Assembly (NCBI RefSeq): GCF_001411555.2
Contig: NC_049916.1
Span: 23,950,558-24,014,557 of the forward strand
Direction of reading: 5' to 3'
DNA: 64,000 nt
Origin: Juglans regia
Taxonomy: Eukaryota; Streptophyta; Magnoliopsida; Fagales; Juglandaceae
Shown: positions 46,001 through 58,408 of the stretch, in pieces
Layout of the letters: every line of letters starts with the position of its first letter
How positions within the stretch are numbered: position 1 is the stretch's first letter
Made by a program: the position numbers and the translations under genes
The notes under the pieces: generated by a model
Databases searched by the model: none
What the model saw: only the letters and a program-made list of their open reading frames with translations
Told to the model about the DNA's origin: nothing

Positions 46001-46186
46001 GAGAAATGTTTTAACCATAAAGAAATTTCATAAAAGTTAATTCACATACTGACATGATTTTTACATTCCATTGTAAATCTACTTTTATTGTAAATTAGAT
46101 CTAACATATCATATGAATATGAAACTATGTGTCAATTTATGAATTTTCTTTTGTAGGATCTCTTTGTGGTTGTACTAGTACTTCTC
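46001..46186. mobile_element. MITE, GAGAAATA-TIR family (copy 2)
   Basis: Left GAGAAATGTTTTAACCATAA. Right (reverse complement) GAGAAGTACTAGTACAACCA. Both arms are followed by ATTCATAAA/ATTCACATA and TGACA motifs, and the centre has CAATAAAAGTAGATTT pairing with itself. Confidence 0.6.
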
Positions 46187-46637
46187 AAAAAATAATTATA
46201 ATATCATGTTTATATATATATGTATATATTGAGGAATGGTATTCATTGTAATTCTTTTAACCACAATCTTTTAATTATCTTCTGATATATGTATTAGTCA
46301 ATAATTGAAAAAATCTAGTTAGTAATCAAAATTAAATCATCCCCAATCATATTTATTGATGGAAAACATAGCCTAAATGATAATTACTTAAAATATGTGC
46401 AATTAAGGATCATTATTCAAATTTAAAATGAAAAAGAACATCCCTCGCTAAAGAGTGATGAGATATTAAAATAAAATAGACATCTTATAAATTAATCCAC
46501 AAAGCCATATGGGAGAAGATCAAAATAGAAAATTGAATATAAATATATAATTGAATGGTATGTAATCCATTGGTAAATGGCAATACTCTCATTCTCTTCA
46601 GGGAACAGTAGTAAGTACTAACACTTTTTCTTTTTTA

Positions 46638-46823
46638 GGAAAATGCTACTATTCGTGGAGCTCCCTCAAACTTACCACTCAAACATTTTTTTTTAATTTT
46701 TTATTCGTAATAATTAATAATATTACAAAAATACTTTAAAAGATTAAAATAAAAATAATAAAAAATTTATAACTAACGGTATGTCCAACAACAAACGTTG
46801 GGCGGCCCACTAACATGATATCC
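46638..46823. mobile_element. MITE-like element with GTTGGGCGGC palindrome (copy 1)
   Basis: Left GGAAAATGCTACTATTCG. Right (reverse complement) GGATATCATGTTAGTGGGCC. The right subterminal region has GTCCAACAACAAACGTTGGG, closely resembling the element at 49.76 kb. Confidence 0.5.
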
Positions 46824-48369
46824 TTTTTTTAATCTCTGTGAATTTTGAGCTCTTTGATGATCACTCTTCCCATTTGGTACTCAAGAGTTAGTTATATAAT
46901 TAAGGACTCGATAAGTATAAATGTATTTTTTTAATTTTTTTTTTCTTGTTCTTTAATTATTTTTTATATATCATTAAATATTTAAAAAAAATAAATTTAT
47001 CAATATTTACTTTCTTAATTATTAAATAAAAAATTCAATCAATTCAAGTAGATTTTTCTATAATTAAAGATGGTAGACGTTGCTCAACGGGCAACACACG
47101 ACGCCATATACCCAGGGCCCAGGCCACGTAGGATGGCACCATGCATGCATGTCATTCGGATTTCAAGGTCCACAACCCAGAAAAGAAGTCATTGGGAAAA
47201 CTCCCCTCATGCTACATTTCCCCAAGTCTTTTGAAAACGGCCATCATCAATGTTTTTTGAAAGCATATGCATGCATGGTCATTTCTTCCGTTTGCATGCG
47301 AGAGAGAGAGAGATCGAGCGAGCCCATATGATGGTGGTGGACCCACGTGCAGCCCACCAACCCTGACCAAGCGAACCCCCTTCACTGCGCTGCTCTCTGC
47401 CACCAAGTGTGCAATCCATGTGAACACATCTCTCTCTCTCTCTCTGACCCTTTGTCTCTCTCACTTCATTGAATAGGTGTTTTTCTTTTCTTTTTTGTAA
47501 TGAAAGACTAGGGTTTTATTACTATTGTTGAAGATGCCTGCCGAGGCGAGAAAAAAGCCAAAACCCATGTCTCGTATTTGATGAAAAGTCTTTTCTGTAA
47601 CTCCCCAACTACTTTCTTGCTTTTGGCAAAGTGATATGATGCACTCCGTGAGCCTCACTTCCCTGAACAGGCCAACCCCACCAAACTGTTTTGAATTTGT
47701 ACCGGATTTGGAGGATAACTTCCGAATATTCGGGGTGAAAATTTCAATAATATTGAAGTTTTTACTGTTTTTTTAAAGATATAATAATTGCCTGAATCTG
47801 GGGTACTTATGGACTATGAACAGTAATTTGGACATGCTATGATCCACCGTTTAGGGCTAATGGAGTGAGTATATATAAAAATGTGAACAGATCAGCACTT
47901 GCTAGCTTAAGCTAATTACATGCATCAGACATTAATTAATTAAATTACCCACCTTGGTATATATAATTTCCGTGAACTTGCATATATAGGAATTAGGACG
48001 TACGTACTCTGACAAAAGGGTGCTGGACGTTTATGCTGATCAAAGTCTTTGGAGAGAGATAACATTGAAGGAAAGAACTCTTGTGCAATTTGGAAAGTCA
48101 TGCTTTTTTCGTTGAAGTTTCTTTCAAAATCCCATTCATTGAATGTTGAAACCATGCATTCTCCTATATATTGACAGCGCCAAAGGGAAAAGAAAAAGCA
48201 AAAATCATGAAGACCGTTCACTTCACCACCATCTGCCGTTCAAACTCAACCAACTACCAGCTTAGGCCTTTAAAAAAAACTGCCATCTTGGGGACATGAC
48301 AATCCAAAGATTGCTGATTATAATCACACTTTATTCAGAACCATACCTTCTTCTCATAACATAGTACTT

Positions 48370-48906
48370 TTTTTAATTTTTTTTTTTTTAATTTAATAAA
48401 GAGAACGGAACTTCAATTTTATTTCCTTCACTTATGGCAGAAGAAAATCGTAATTACAGACACGACACCTGGAAGGTATATATAAGCTAAAAATTTAAAA
48501 ATCCAGGCATCAAAACCATTAGATTCATATAGAGTACACAGCCTTAAAAAAGACACTTAACCTAAATCCAAACAATCCAAAAAGAGGAACATGCAAAAAA
48601 CCAAGCACACAAGAAAAAAGAGAAAAACAAATAAACTTACCAGGCACAAACCTTACGTGATCCTCAGGTAGGGCATATCTAATTTGTCCATGTGGAGAAG
48701 TCCCCTCAACAGGCTAGGCAACTTGTGAAATTCAGACAAGTCAGAGTTCAAACCATCAACCCCACATTTAGCTAAAAAGTCAGCCACAACATTACCTTCA
48801 CGAAAAATATAATTCAAAATATACTCCAGGCTATTAAGCTGTTCATGTAATTCATCCCATAAATCTTCTAAATACCAAATGGGACAATTATTATTAGTAA
48901 TCCAGT
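48370..48906 (-). mobile_element. 5'-truncated LINE with 13-bp target duplication
   Basis: TAACATAGTACTT occurs directly on both sides (48357-48369 and 48907-48919). The insert read leftward begins inside the RNase H domain and ends in an A-rich tail (T-rich at about 48370-48395 on the plus strand). The visible protein includes WITNNNCPIWYLEDLWDELH, NYIFREGNVVADFLAKCG (the conserved RNase H C-terminal block) and KLPSLLRGLLHMDKLDMPYL, then a stop. Severe 5' truncation with a long target duplication is the standard signature of LINE target-primed insertion. It belongs to a different subfamily from LINE A/B. Confidence 0.88.
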
Positions 48907-49760
48907 TAACATAGTACTTAATCCATTACGCCTAAGCCTTTTTCACTGCGTTTAATGTATATATGTTGATGTCGTACTGAGGTTACAGAGGTACCAAAGC
49001 TACGTACGTGTGGTCTTGTATATATAAATACAGTAGAAAAAATATATATACTCGGTTGTGATCCACCAGCAGGACCACCACGAGAAATAAATAAAATAAA
49101 AAGGAAAGCTCGTACCACCTCATGACCCTGTGATAGAATATTGAGACTTTTGTGTGTGTGTGTGTGTATCTTGAATAGTATTAATGAATTGTTAAGGGTT
49201 GTATGATCTTCAGTTCACAACATTAATCGGAATTTCTGCTTTTCTTTTATTTTCTGTTCCCCAGTTTGTCTCTGTTAATGCAGCAGCTAGCCATGCACAT
49301 ATAATTAAGAGTATAATATAAATATTTGTTTCGGGTTAGTTTTAATATTAAATATATAATATTCATATAATTAGTCAATTTGGAGATATGCCAAACGCGC
49401 AATATATGCATGGTACGTACTGAGATTGGATCTAGAAATCTAGATCAATAATTAATGTAATATTAATTGATGCCCATTATATTCAAGTATTATCATCTAA
49501 TTGATTTGTATATGTTATAGAATATTAATGGATTGAGAAAACAATATATATACAAAGAGGAAAAATCATGGGGGGGGACATAAATATTTTTATTCTTAAT
49601 TTGTATTTATTAGTTTTGAGGGACTTCATGAAAATTGAAAGGTTGGTTTTATATGAATATATACCTATTGCTTATAAGTAGCTTACCTCTCTCTCTCTCT
49701 CTTTCACACACACACATATGCATTAGGCCGAGTACATGCAAGGGCAAGTATTTTAGTTAT

Positions 49761-49956
49761 GAATAATGCTACTATGTCTCTTTATTTTGTCTCTCATTTT
49801 GGCCGTTCATACATTTAATTTTTTTTTACTTGATGATTAATTAAATGATTATTAATGTGTATTCTTTTTATATATTTTTAAAAAATGTTAAAAAAATGAA
49901 TTTTGCCTAGGGGCACGCCCAACAATGACTGTTGGGCGGCACCTAGCAGCATTCTT
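49761..49956. mobile_element. MITE-like element with GTTGGGCGGC palindrome (copy 2)
   Basis: The termini GAATAATGCTACTATG and AAAGAATGCTGCTAGG (reverse complement) are inverted copies over about 16 bp. The right part holds the hairpin GCCCAACAATGACTGTTGGG. Non-coding. Confidence 0.65.
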
Positions 49957-50245
49957 TAATTATATATATCGTGTCGGGTAAAATTAAGGTTAATAATTAT
50001 TAGGTTCATCTATTTTTTTAAAATTATATATAATATTTTTTTTAATAGACTTCTCAAAAGATAATTAGATTCTAAGAAGGAAATGAAAACCTCTTGAAGT
50101 TTTCATCCATCACTTTATTGCATTTCTTTTTTACTCGATCCTTTATCTTTATTAACTACGTACCTTTTTGAGCCGTGCATGATGCGTCTGATCTCGCGAG
50201 CACATGCATGCAAGTACTAGTAAAATATAAATAAACTAAAAGTAC

Positions 50246-50250
<5 letters not shown>

Positions 50251-50286
<36 letters not shown>
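50251..50286. repeat. (TA)n microsatellite
   Basis: About 18 TA units. Similar shorter tracts lie at 51566-51588, 51657-51676, 52441-52469 and 52869-52888. Confidence 0.9.
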
Positions 50287-50287
<1 letters not shown>

Positions 50288-52435
50288 CTCCCTCATAATT
50301 AAAGATGAGATCAGAGTTAATGGTTAATGCATGCGATCGGTCAGCAGGTTGATTTCACGATATTTTTCTACATTATTGGAGACCAATCGACACGGAAGTC
50401 ATGTGAATTGTCTTTGGGGGTGAGGCCCAGATATCTGGTTTTTCTTTTTCTAGGATTGAAACCTCAAAAGAAAGGTAGCAAATTAAAGAAAAAGGACGCT
50501 TTGGAGTGCTTCTCGTGCAACTTTGACTGCTTGCTCATTGTTTAATTTTGTTATTCTGGGTCAGTACGCGGTGGGATGTGGATGACTCTCATGTGGGGTA
50601 TTGAATTATCTATGTATACGACCGTTCGTATCATGCATGTGCATCATCTAACGTCGTACATATTCGCTTTTTCTAAAGCGTACTATTCATAATTCTGCCT
50701 TTTAATTTCAAATCTTGACTTGTTCAGCTTGTTTCCAAGAAGCTCATGCATGGCATCTATGCGCGCATGATCTAACACCGTGATTTACTTTCTGGCAAAT
50801 TGTACATACATATCTTCAATATTATCTTCATTTTACGGGGGGAGAGACTAGAGATCAAGATCTTCATTGAAAGGGATATTCAGGGTCTCGAAGGCATAAA
50901 CACGTGTTGGAAGGCCCAAATCTAAGATTTCAAGAATCAGGGTTAATATGCAAGCTCAGGAATTCAACCTATGGACATGTGGAGGATATATAATGTAGTG
51001 AACAAAAAACCTTTTCATTTGATAAGAAGGTTATCCTACCAATTTATTCGAGGGTTATTCAAGATAGACTTTGAAGTTAGTCATTATTATCATCTTCATA
51101 TTCCTATAAATAATACCTAAATGTAACGTATTTAGTATTCATTCATATACTTATATATATTGAGACCAATTCACTCTAACTTAGGCATTAAAGTCCACCG
51201 GCATCTCTTTCATTGCAAGTCATCCGTGTAGTTGGTAGTGTGAAACATTTACTTAATTAACGTTCATGCGTGAGTAGCCTCTGGTTTCTGGTCTTTGAAT
51301 GAGTAACGTCTCATGTACGTACGTGTTGCATGCCGGTCATGAGGATCTTCTGATAATTGTACGGGCAACTTCTATTTTTTTTTTTCCGATTTAAATATTG
51401 TAGCTGCTACTAATTCTCATGGACTGAACGGATCAGAACATATATATCATGTGATGATGGTTCTATGTAAATTACTAGACTTAATAAATAAATACCGAGA
51501 AATAAAAAGAAAATCTACGAACAAGCAGCTTGTAATTAAATAAGACCATGATCAAATGAAGTAATATATATATATATATATATATATAGACGTCTTTTAA
51601 AATAAGAGAAAAATCCTAAAACAAATTAAACATGAGTATTACAGAAGGTTAATACTATATATATATATATATATATTCATCTATCATTTTTTTTTTTACC
51701 ACAGATCGATTCTCTTTCCATGTCATATATTTAATTATAAGCTATTCATGAAAATTATTTGTTATGTATGTTTCACATGATGTTTAACATTAATCATTTG
51801 ACGTTATATATATATAATTTCATAATTATAAGTTTCGGGGATGATAAATATAACACTTTTCATTATAAACGCACGCACGCATCAATGAAAATCGTCTTTG
51901 GTACTGTGATTGACAAATTTACATATTAATTTAATTATTTCCCAATTAACATGATGTTGATCATGAAATTTATAATATTTTGCACTCGTACGTCAGCATG
52001 GATATATAGAATGACCTAGCTAGCTGCTAGCTAGATCTCGCTTTTTGATTGGTCGCTCGAATAACATAACCATGCATGGACATGCATGATCATCAAAAAT
52101 CTCATGATAGCCCTAAACACGTCGGATGCCTCCTCATCAGATGCATGCACCAGGCCAGCTTCTTGATTCTGATCATCAATTAAGGATAAAGAAATTTATA
52201 TAAAAATAAAAAATAGGGACAAAAAATTGGCATGTCAAACCTATTTATATAAACTGCAAACTTCAGACAAAAAAACATCTAAAAAATTTAATACACCATG
52301 CAGAATAGTACTACGTTGCGTTATATATGCATGCACTTCCATATGGCAACATTAATTGATGTTTATAGCCGTTGAAGGGAAACAGACAAGAAGAAGAGTA
52401 CTTATATGCATTGTGGTATATTATTTGGCCCTTTG

Positions 52436-52476
<41 letters not shown>

Positions 52477-52651
52477 TTAATTTGTTGAACATTGACGCGA
52501 AAAAAATAAATGAAACCAGGCAAGGACAAGGTAACATTATGTCTCTAACTAGTACTATATATGATCGATGTAGTCATAAAATAAACTATAAGGTCCGTGC
52601 ATGTTCATGTGAATATATATAATCACCAAACAATAAATTTAACAGACCCTT

Positions 52652-52667
52652 TATATATATATATATC

Positions 52668-52731
<64 letters not shown>
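52652..52731. repeat. Compound (TA)n(GA)n microsatellite
   Basis: TA units with a short CTA interruption, running directly into more than 20 GA units. Confidence 0.9.
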
Positions 52732-52732
<1 letters not shown>

Positions 52733-53125
52733 TCAAAATTAAACCGTATTTTTCGAAACTTCCAAAAGGAAACTTGGCCATTTTGCCATGATCAAAGGAA
52801 CATAAAACAAATATCTGGTGTGTAATAATATCGATCCATGTGATGATCTGTACGTAGTCATGTATTATGTATATATATATATATATATGTATCCAACTGA
52901 ATATTTAAGTTTTATTTATAGAATCAAACAACATGGAGACAGGCATATGGATCGATCCTAGGACAAAACGCTGATCTACGTACGTACCTAGAAACTAAAA
53001 TATATAAACATGAGGTTACAGACCAACGATTACTAGTAGCTTATATATTCAATATAAATATTATTTATAATACGTGTCGACGTGCATGCGCATGCAAATT
53101 ATGTACAGCCAAATTAATATGCTAA

Positions 53126-53416
53126 TTACATATTCTTGGTTTTGACGATATAATACGTAATTAAAAAATTCTCTTTAATTTGCCTCACCACAGTGCAATA
53201 TTTAGGATAAATATAGAACAGCAGACTGCTCTGTGACACGTTATAAACTACCGCATGACTTGGAGAGTGTTGAATTGAGTGGGCTGGAATTATGGAGCCC
53301 ATCTTCTTCTTGAATTGGACGGGAAGCACTAAGCCTACAAAGAGTAGGCCTAAAGTAATGAGGTAGAGGCCCATGTCCAGAACTTGGGTTAAATTCAGAA
53401 CTGAACGTGCATGCAT
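53126..53416 (-). CDS. Possible small membrane peptide, unrecognised
   Basis: A 96-codon frame, ATG at 53416. It has one strongly hydrophobic segment (about residues 15-33, MGLYLITLGLLFVGLVLPV) followed by a basic patch (QFKKK). The first two thirds is richer in GC than its surroundings, which is why I list it. I do not recognise a family, and the last third looks like ordinary AT-rich DNA, so the true reading frame may end earlier by splicing or the frame may be chance. No neighbour suggests a role. Confidence 0.18.
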   Translation of the reverse strand: MHARSVLNLTQVLDMGLYLITLGLLFVGLVLPVQFKKKMGSIIPAHSIQHSPSHAVVYNVSQSSLLFYIYPKYCTVVRQIKENFLITYYIVKTKNM

Positions 53417-55700
53417 GCCTAGCTAGATCTTCTCAAACAAGAACTGTCCCCCTTCCCCCCCAAATCAAATCCACAATGATCTAATACCACCTCATAATTA
53501 AATTATAAAAATTATATTTTTAAGTCGATTATGTAGAGATTATAGCCTTGTTTTCAGAAAACATCTCATTTCATCTAATCTCATCTAATCATTACAACTT
53601 TTCCAATTTCTAATACAAAATAAAATAAACAATTCAACTTTTTTAAATCCCAAAACAAAAATAATTTTAAAAAATATATTTTAACAATACTAACTTTTTA
53701 ACTTTAATTTCATCTCATCTCATCTCATCTCTGAAAACAAACGAGCCCTATATCTTCTATATCTCTAGCATCTCGCAGATCAAATTATACCATATTAGCA
53801 GTACGGAGAGCACACCCTTCATATGGATTACAAGTAATAATACACAATATCATGGACTTAAAAGTATGATATGGGAAAGGGAAAGTGAGAGCTGAACTTA
53901 TGAGTATGTAATCCTAGGTTTTCTAATTGAACCTACACTTGAGTATCTAAACAAATTCAAAATACGAACTAGATTGACGATAGAGATACTTTATCTATTC
54001 AGTTAAGAGGTCTTCTTTGCATGGACATAATTGGTTTTCCTTATTTGAGGTAATCAAAGTGAAGTATTTGGTTTTTGCTTCTCGTTTCTTTATTATTTTC
54101 TTATATGTGTAATCTGTTCATTTTCTTGCAAGTTGGTTTTTTAGGATTGTTATTTCTATTTAGTTTGTAATTATTTAGCTTTCTTAGTTTGTGGTTAGTT
54201 CTTTTAATTTTTGATTCCTAGATTCTGGTCTTTATGTTTATTTGTAACCCCCATATGTATGGTTGTAACCACGATTCTTCTCTGCCAAAAGTTAGAACTA
54301 TCAATAAAATTGGGATACTGTTCTCTTCTTAAAAAAAAAAATCTAAACAAATTCAAAATATAATTGATATAATTAAAGAAAACAGAGATGGCCATTAACA
54401 ATAGTGATTTGTGTTTCTCACCGCATTAATTAGATATTTTTTGTTATCTATATATATATTAATTTGCACTGATTGTCTTGTGAGATTTCAAGATTTGATT
54501 AATAGCATCATATTTCATTTATAAAAGCAAAATTTAATTAGATATTTCTTGCTTTGTGAACCGATAATTAATCAAGAAATGGTGGTATGCAACCAAGAGA
54601 GCTACGAACGTCTCTTCATCAAGCAGCTAAGCAAGTTATATTAACACTGTCACAATCTTAACGATCTAGTTAATACACAAAAAAGCTTGATCAATTAAGC
54701 TCCGAATTTCATCACGCAGTTGACATCATGATCATTAAGAAGCATGTCCCATTTCAAAAAAAGAAAAGAAAAAAGAAGCATGTCAGGAGTATGAACTTCA
54801 TGATCCATAGATTGTTGTTACTATTCACTATAAATTGTTGTTCCAAATACTCTCTAAAATTCAGGTCCTTATATAGATATTGTTTACCTCATGGTACTTA
54901 ATGCTAAGATCACAAGTCACTAATAACATTTAATATTATAGGATTCATATTTTATTATAGATAAATGATATTTATAATTTTTAGAATGTGCAAACTTCAC
55001 ACATTCTTTTTTTTTTTTTAAATAAATCTAGAAGTTAAATAATTTTTTTTTAATGATGATCTATTTTTTTTTTCAAAAATTAATTTTTATTTTAATTATC
55101 ATATATAATATTTATTTAAGAGTAATTATATATATAATTATAAAGTGTGTAAATGTTACATAATAATTTTTAAAAAAATTAAATTTACTATTTAAAAATT
55201 AAATTTCTTCTTATAAATCTTATATTTTATTTATTTTTTTAAAACACTTATCGTTACAAATATCTTTTTCCCTTTTTCCTTTTCGAGATATACTCAGATA
55301 AACAGATGAATTACTTGACTCGGACCATCACCAACCCATACGCCCTTATCGAAAGACTATCAATTTAAAAGTGGGTCCACCATTCGGGTAACGCACCCCA
55401 TCACGTGGGACCCATTTTAAAGCTCCGGTCCCACCCACTCTAAAAAGCAACCTAGGGAGCCGTCATTTCAGTTTCGAAAGCGCGTGGAAGTAACCTCTCT
55501 CATCTCGCGCCAAAACACTTACGTTGTAAATTGTAACGTTGGGGGGCCACTCCAGGTCGGTTGGTGCTTGGATTTCTCCATACACTGCTCAGTTACCGAT
55601 ATTTCTTAGCTCGACTGTTACCGTGTTGGACGGCTAATCATGACACGCGGCAAAATACCATTGACCCACGTCACAGTTTTGTTTTATTACGATTCTTAAA
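53417..55700. other. Intergenic, no gene recognised
   Basis: Holds one MITE (53545-53749) and decayed AT-rich repeats (54.95-55.26 kb) resembling the GAGAAATA-TIR family. The last few hundred bases become GC-richer and belong to the upstream region of the HIPP gene. Confidence 0.4.
53545..53749. mobile_element. MITE, GATGAGAT family (copy f)
   Basis: Left end GCCTTGTTTTCAGAAAACAT. Right end (reverse complement) AGGGCTCGTTTGTTTTCAGA, followed by GATGAGATGAGATGAGATG. ATA on both sides may be the 3-bp target duplication. The core AAATAAAATAAACAATTCAA fits the family. Confidence 0.75.
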
Positions 55701-55762
55701 CGGCGGACGATCCAGATTTGAAGTGGGAACGGATGGATGAGATCACACTGCGTGAGGTTGCT

Positions 55763-55769
55763 TATAAAG
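55763..55769 (+). promoter_or_regulatory. TATA box of the HIPP gene
   Basis: TATAAAG about 150 bp before the start codon; the upstream 300 bp are GC-richer than the surrounding intergenic DNA. Confidence 0.5.
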
Positions 55770-55915
55770 GCTGACGACGTCCCCTTCCAAACAACCGAAG
55801 TCAAGCATACTATCATCGTCACTCCAGATATTTATTTCTCTCGTTCATTCTTAAAGATTCCATTCCATTACCACATAAACCACTGGTTGGTTGCACAGAA
55901 AAGTAGTGGAAAAAA

Positions 55916-56742
55916 ATGGGTGCTTTGGATCATTTTTCTTACCTCTTTGATTGCTCTTCTGGTCGTTCCAAGTACAGGAAACGCAAGCAATTGCAGGTAA
56001 ATTCTCTTATTCCACCCTTCAATTTCCTTCAAATTTCATGTATTTTTTAAAGGGCCACAAGAGAAGAGTATATTATTTGTGTTTTCTTGCTTGTCGGCTC
56101 ATCTTCGTACTGGGCCTACTGGCATGGAATCTCATGTGACGGTAGCTTCTCCCCTGAAGTGTGCCGTTCCAAGTACACCCAGTATAGTATTTTACAAAGT
56201 AGGTCCCGCCTAAACTAGAATACGAACCTATATTGCCGGACTTGACCGGCAGGGTTCCAGCGTATTCTGAACGAGGCCGGTAGAGTTTTGCCACGTATGG
56301 ATTTTGTCTTGTTTTTGGGATCTGAAATAGTTGTTTTTTGGTTGATTGATTCAATCAGACGGTGGAGATCAAGGTGAAAATGGACTGCGAGGGATGCGAG
56401 CGGAAGGTGAAGAAGGCGGTGGAGGGATTGAAGGGAGTGCAGCAGGTGAACGTGGAGAGGAAGGCCAGCAAGGTGACGATCGTCGGGTACGTGGATCCGG
56501 GAAGGGTAGTGGCCCGAATCGCTCATCGGACGGGCAAGAGGGCCGAGCTCTGGCCCTACATCCCATACGACGTTGTCGAACACCCATACGCTCCTGGGGT
56601 TTACGACCGGAAGGCCCCATCGGGTTACGTCCGAAACTCGCAAGATCCACAGATATCGCAGCTGGCACGTGCCAGCTCCACCGAGGTTCGCTACACCACC
56701 GCTTTCAGCGACGAGAACCCCACCGCATGTGCCATAATGTGA
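55916..56742 (+). CDS. HIPP: Heavy-metal-associated isoprenylated plant protein
   Basis: Two exons, 55916-55996 and 56359-56742, join in phase to a protein of 154 aa, the usual HIPP length. The start MGALDHFSYLFDCSSG and KRKQLQTVEIKVKMDCEGCE are typical of the HIPP20-27 cluster. One HMA domain (about residues 28-92) carries the metal-binding MDCEGC (C37, C40). The middle has GYVDPGRVVARIAHRTGK, ELWPYIPYDVVEHPYAPGVY and KAPSGYVRN, and the end has SSTEVRYTTAFSDENP before a CaaX box, CAIM (C151), for farnesylation and membrane attachment. HIPPs bind soft metals such as Cd, Cu or Zn and act as metallochaperones or stress-response partners. The coding exon is markedly GC-rich. It is convergent with the bZIP gene about 3 kb downstream. 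Closest to HIPP20/22-like proteins by my reading. Confidence 0.95.
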
Positions 56743-57263
56743 TCTTATAAATTGTCAACTTTATTAAATACTATTATTAGTATTAAGGATCAGATCCTTA
56801 ATGGTTGAATTTTAGTAATTTGCCTGTAAAATTGTTTCAACATTTAAAAAAAAAAAATCTAAACAAAAATAGTAGTGCATTATGTTATTTTTATAAGTAT
56901 TTTAATTAAATTAAATTAAATTTTAATAGGACGAGATATTTACCGTACTTAAAGCTTAGATTCGAGAATTAAATCGCTATAATATTTCTGGCAGCTACTA
57001 CCACTTTCTTTCTTTTTGACGTCAGCATGCTCTCTGTCTCTGCGATCCTAGCACCATGAGAGATGTGGAGGACGATACTGATAGCAGTTGGAGACCATTA
57101 TGACATTGTATACCCTGTCCCTTATTTAATCAAACCAATTATGAGCTGACACACCGCACTACTGTACTAAGCACTTGATGCATCCCACACAGTTTGTCTA
57201 GCGAAAACGACCGGATTCAATACATGCGTCGTTTCTAACAAATCCCGAGACATCAGGGCTTGG

Positions 57264-57468
57264 GGTTGGTTTGTTTTCTGAGATGAGATGAGATGAATTG
57301 AAATTAAAGTTAAAAAGTTGAATAAAATATTGTTAGAATATATTTTTTAATATTATTATTATTTTGAGATTTGAAAAAATTAAATTATTTATTTTATTTT
57401 ATGTGGAGATTTGAAAAAATTGTAATGATGAGGTGAAATGAGATGCTTTTAGAACAAACAAAGCGTGG
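57264..57468. mobile_element. MITE, GATGAGAT family (copy g)
   Basis: Begins GGTTGGTTTGTTTTCTGAGA then GATGAGATG. Ends, reverse complemented, with GCTTTGTTTGTTCTAAAAGC. The internal units GGAGATTTGAAAAAATTGTA and GAGATTTGAAAAAATTAAAT repeat. Confidence 0.75.
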
Positions 57469-57954
57469 TAACTTTTGTGCTTGTCAAGACCTTCGGGCTG
57501 TTGATGTGATATCTCACCTCTTTTATTATGGGGTCTAGGCTTCTAGCAATGCATTTTTATGTGTTATTTTATTTTTTTATTTTATATAAAATTTTTTAAT
57601 AATTTTAAATATTTTAAAAAATTATAAAATATTATAATATTATTAAAAAATATTTTTTTATTTTTATAATTTTTTATTTTATTTCGTAATTAATGAAATA
57701 TTTTTTAATAATTCTTTTAACTTTTTGATTAAAAAAATATTTTCTTAATAATGTTATAAATTTATTTTATTTTCTTAAAATATTTAAAAATATTAAAATA
57801 TCTATATAAAAAAAATTAAAAAAAATACATATAAAACAATTCTATACCCACCAAGAGCTGTAACATGACACTTTATTATTATTATTTTATTATTTGATTA
57901 TTTTTTTGTTTTTTGCTATCTGAACGTGTATTAGAAGTTTTAAAACATAACTTT

Positions 57955-58145
57955 TTTTTATAATTTAAAAGAAAATAAATTGAATCAACTAACTAATTAT
58001 GTAATTTAATTAAAAATAAATTTAATTTTATAAAAATTGACTTAAAAAATAGAAAAAATGTCAATTTTTATCAAAATAATTTTATTTTTAATTAAATTAC
58101 ATAATTAGTTAGTTGATTCAATTTATTTTCTTCTAAATTATATAA
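57955..58145. repeat. Long inverted repeat, AT-rich foldback
   Basis: The left arm (…AAAGAAAATAAATTGAATCA ACTAACTAATTATG…) recurs as its reverse complement in the right arm (…CATAATTAGTTAGTTGATTC…). The arms are about 55-60 bp with a spacer of about 75 bp that is itself partly self-complementary. Probably a foldback MITE. Confidence 0.75.
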
Positions 58146-58212
58146 AAAAGTTATCTTCTTAAGATTTTTAATCCAGATTAAATAAGCAAAATGAAAAAAA
58201 AAATAGTTAATA

Positions 58213-58408
58213 GCTCGTTTGGATACAGAAATCATCTCATCTCATTTTATCATTATAATTTTTTAAAATTTTATATAAAATATAATAAATAATTTATTTT
58301 TTTTTAAATCTTAAAATAATAATGATATTAAAAGAATAATTGTATAATAATATTTTATTTAATTTATCTAAAATCATCTCATCTTATTTTACTATTTAAA
58401 TGAGATTT
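58213..58408. mobile_element. MITE, GATGAGAT family (copy h)
   Basis: Left GCTCGTTTGGATACAGAAAT then CATCTCATCTCATTTTATC. The right end has CATCTCATCTTATTTTACTA and AAATGAGATTT. Core TATATAAAATATAATAAATA. Confidence 0.65.

Larger units (their letters stand above)
41681..48356. other. Long intergenic region, MITEs and microsatellites
   Basis: No gene recognised in about 6.7 kb. Filled with MITEs (listed separately), (TA)n tracts and AT-rich single-copy-looking DNA. Frames such as those near 45.3, 47.2 and 48.1 kb have no domain. Confidence 0.4.
48920..53125. other. Intergenic, no gene recognised
   Basis: AT-rich with many (TA)n and (GA)n tracts and ATGCATGC-type motifs. No domain or credible exon set found. 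Confidence 0.4.

Noticed and set aside
56215..56668. Leftward and +1-frame open stretches of 99-142 codons
   Set aside because: Shadows of the GC-rich HIPP second exon in other frames.
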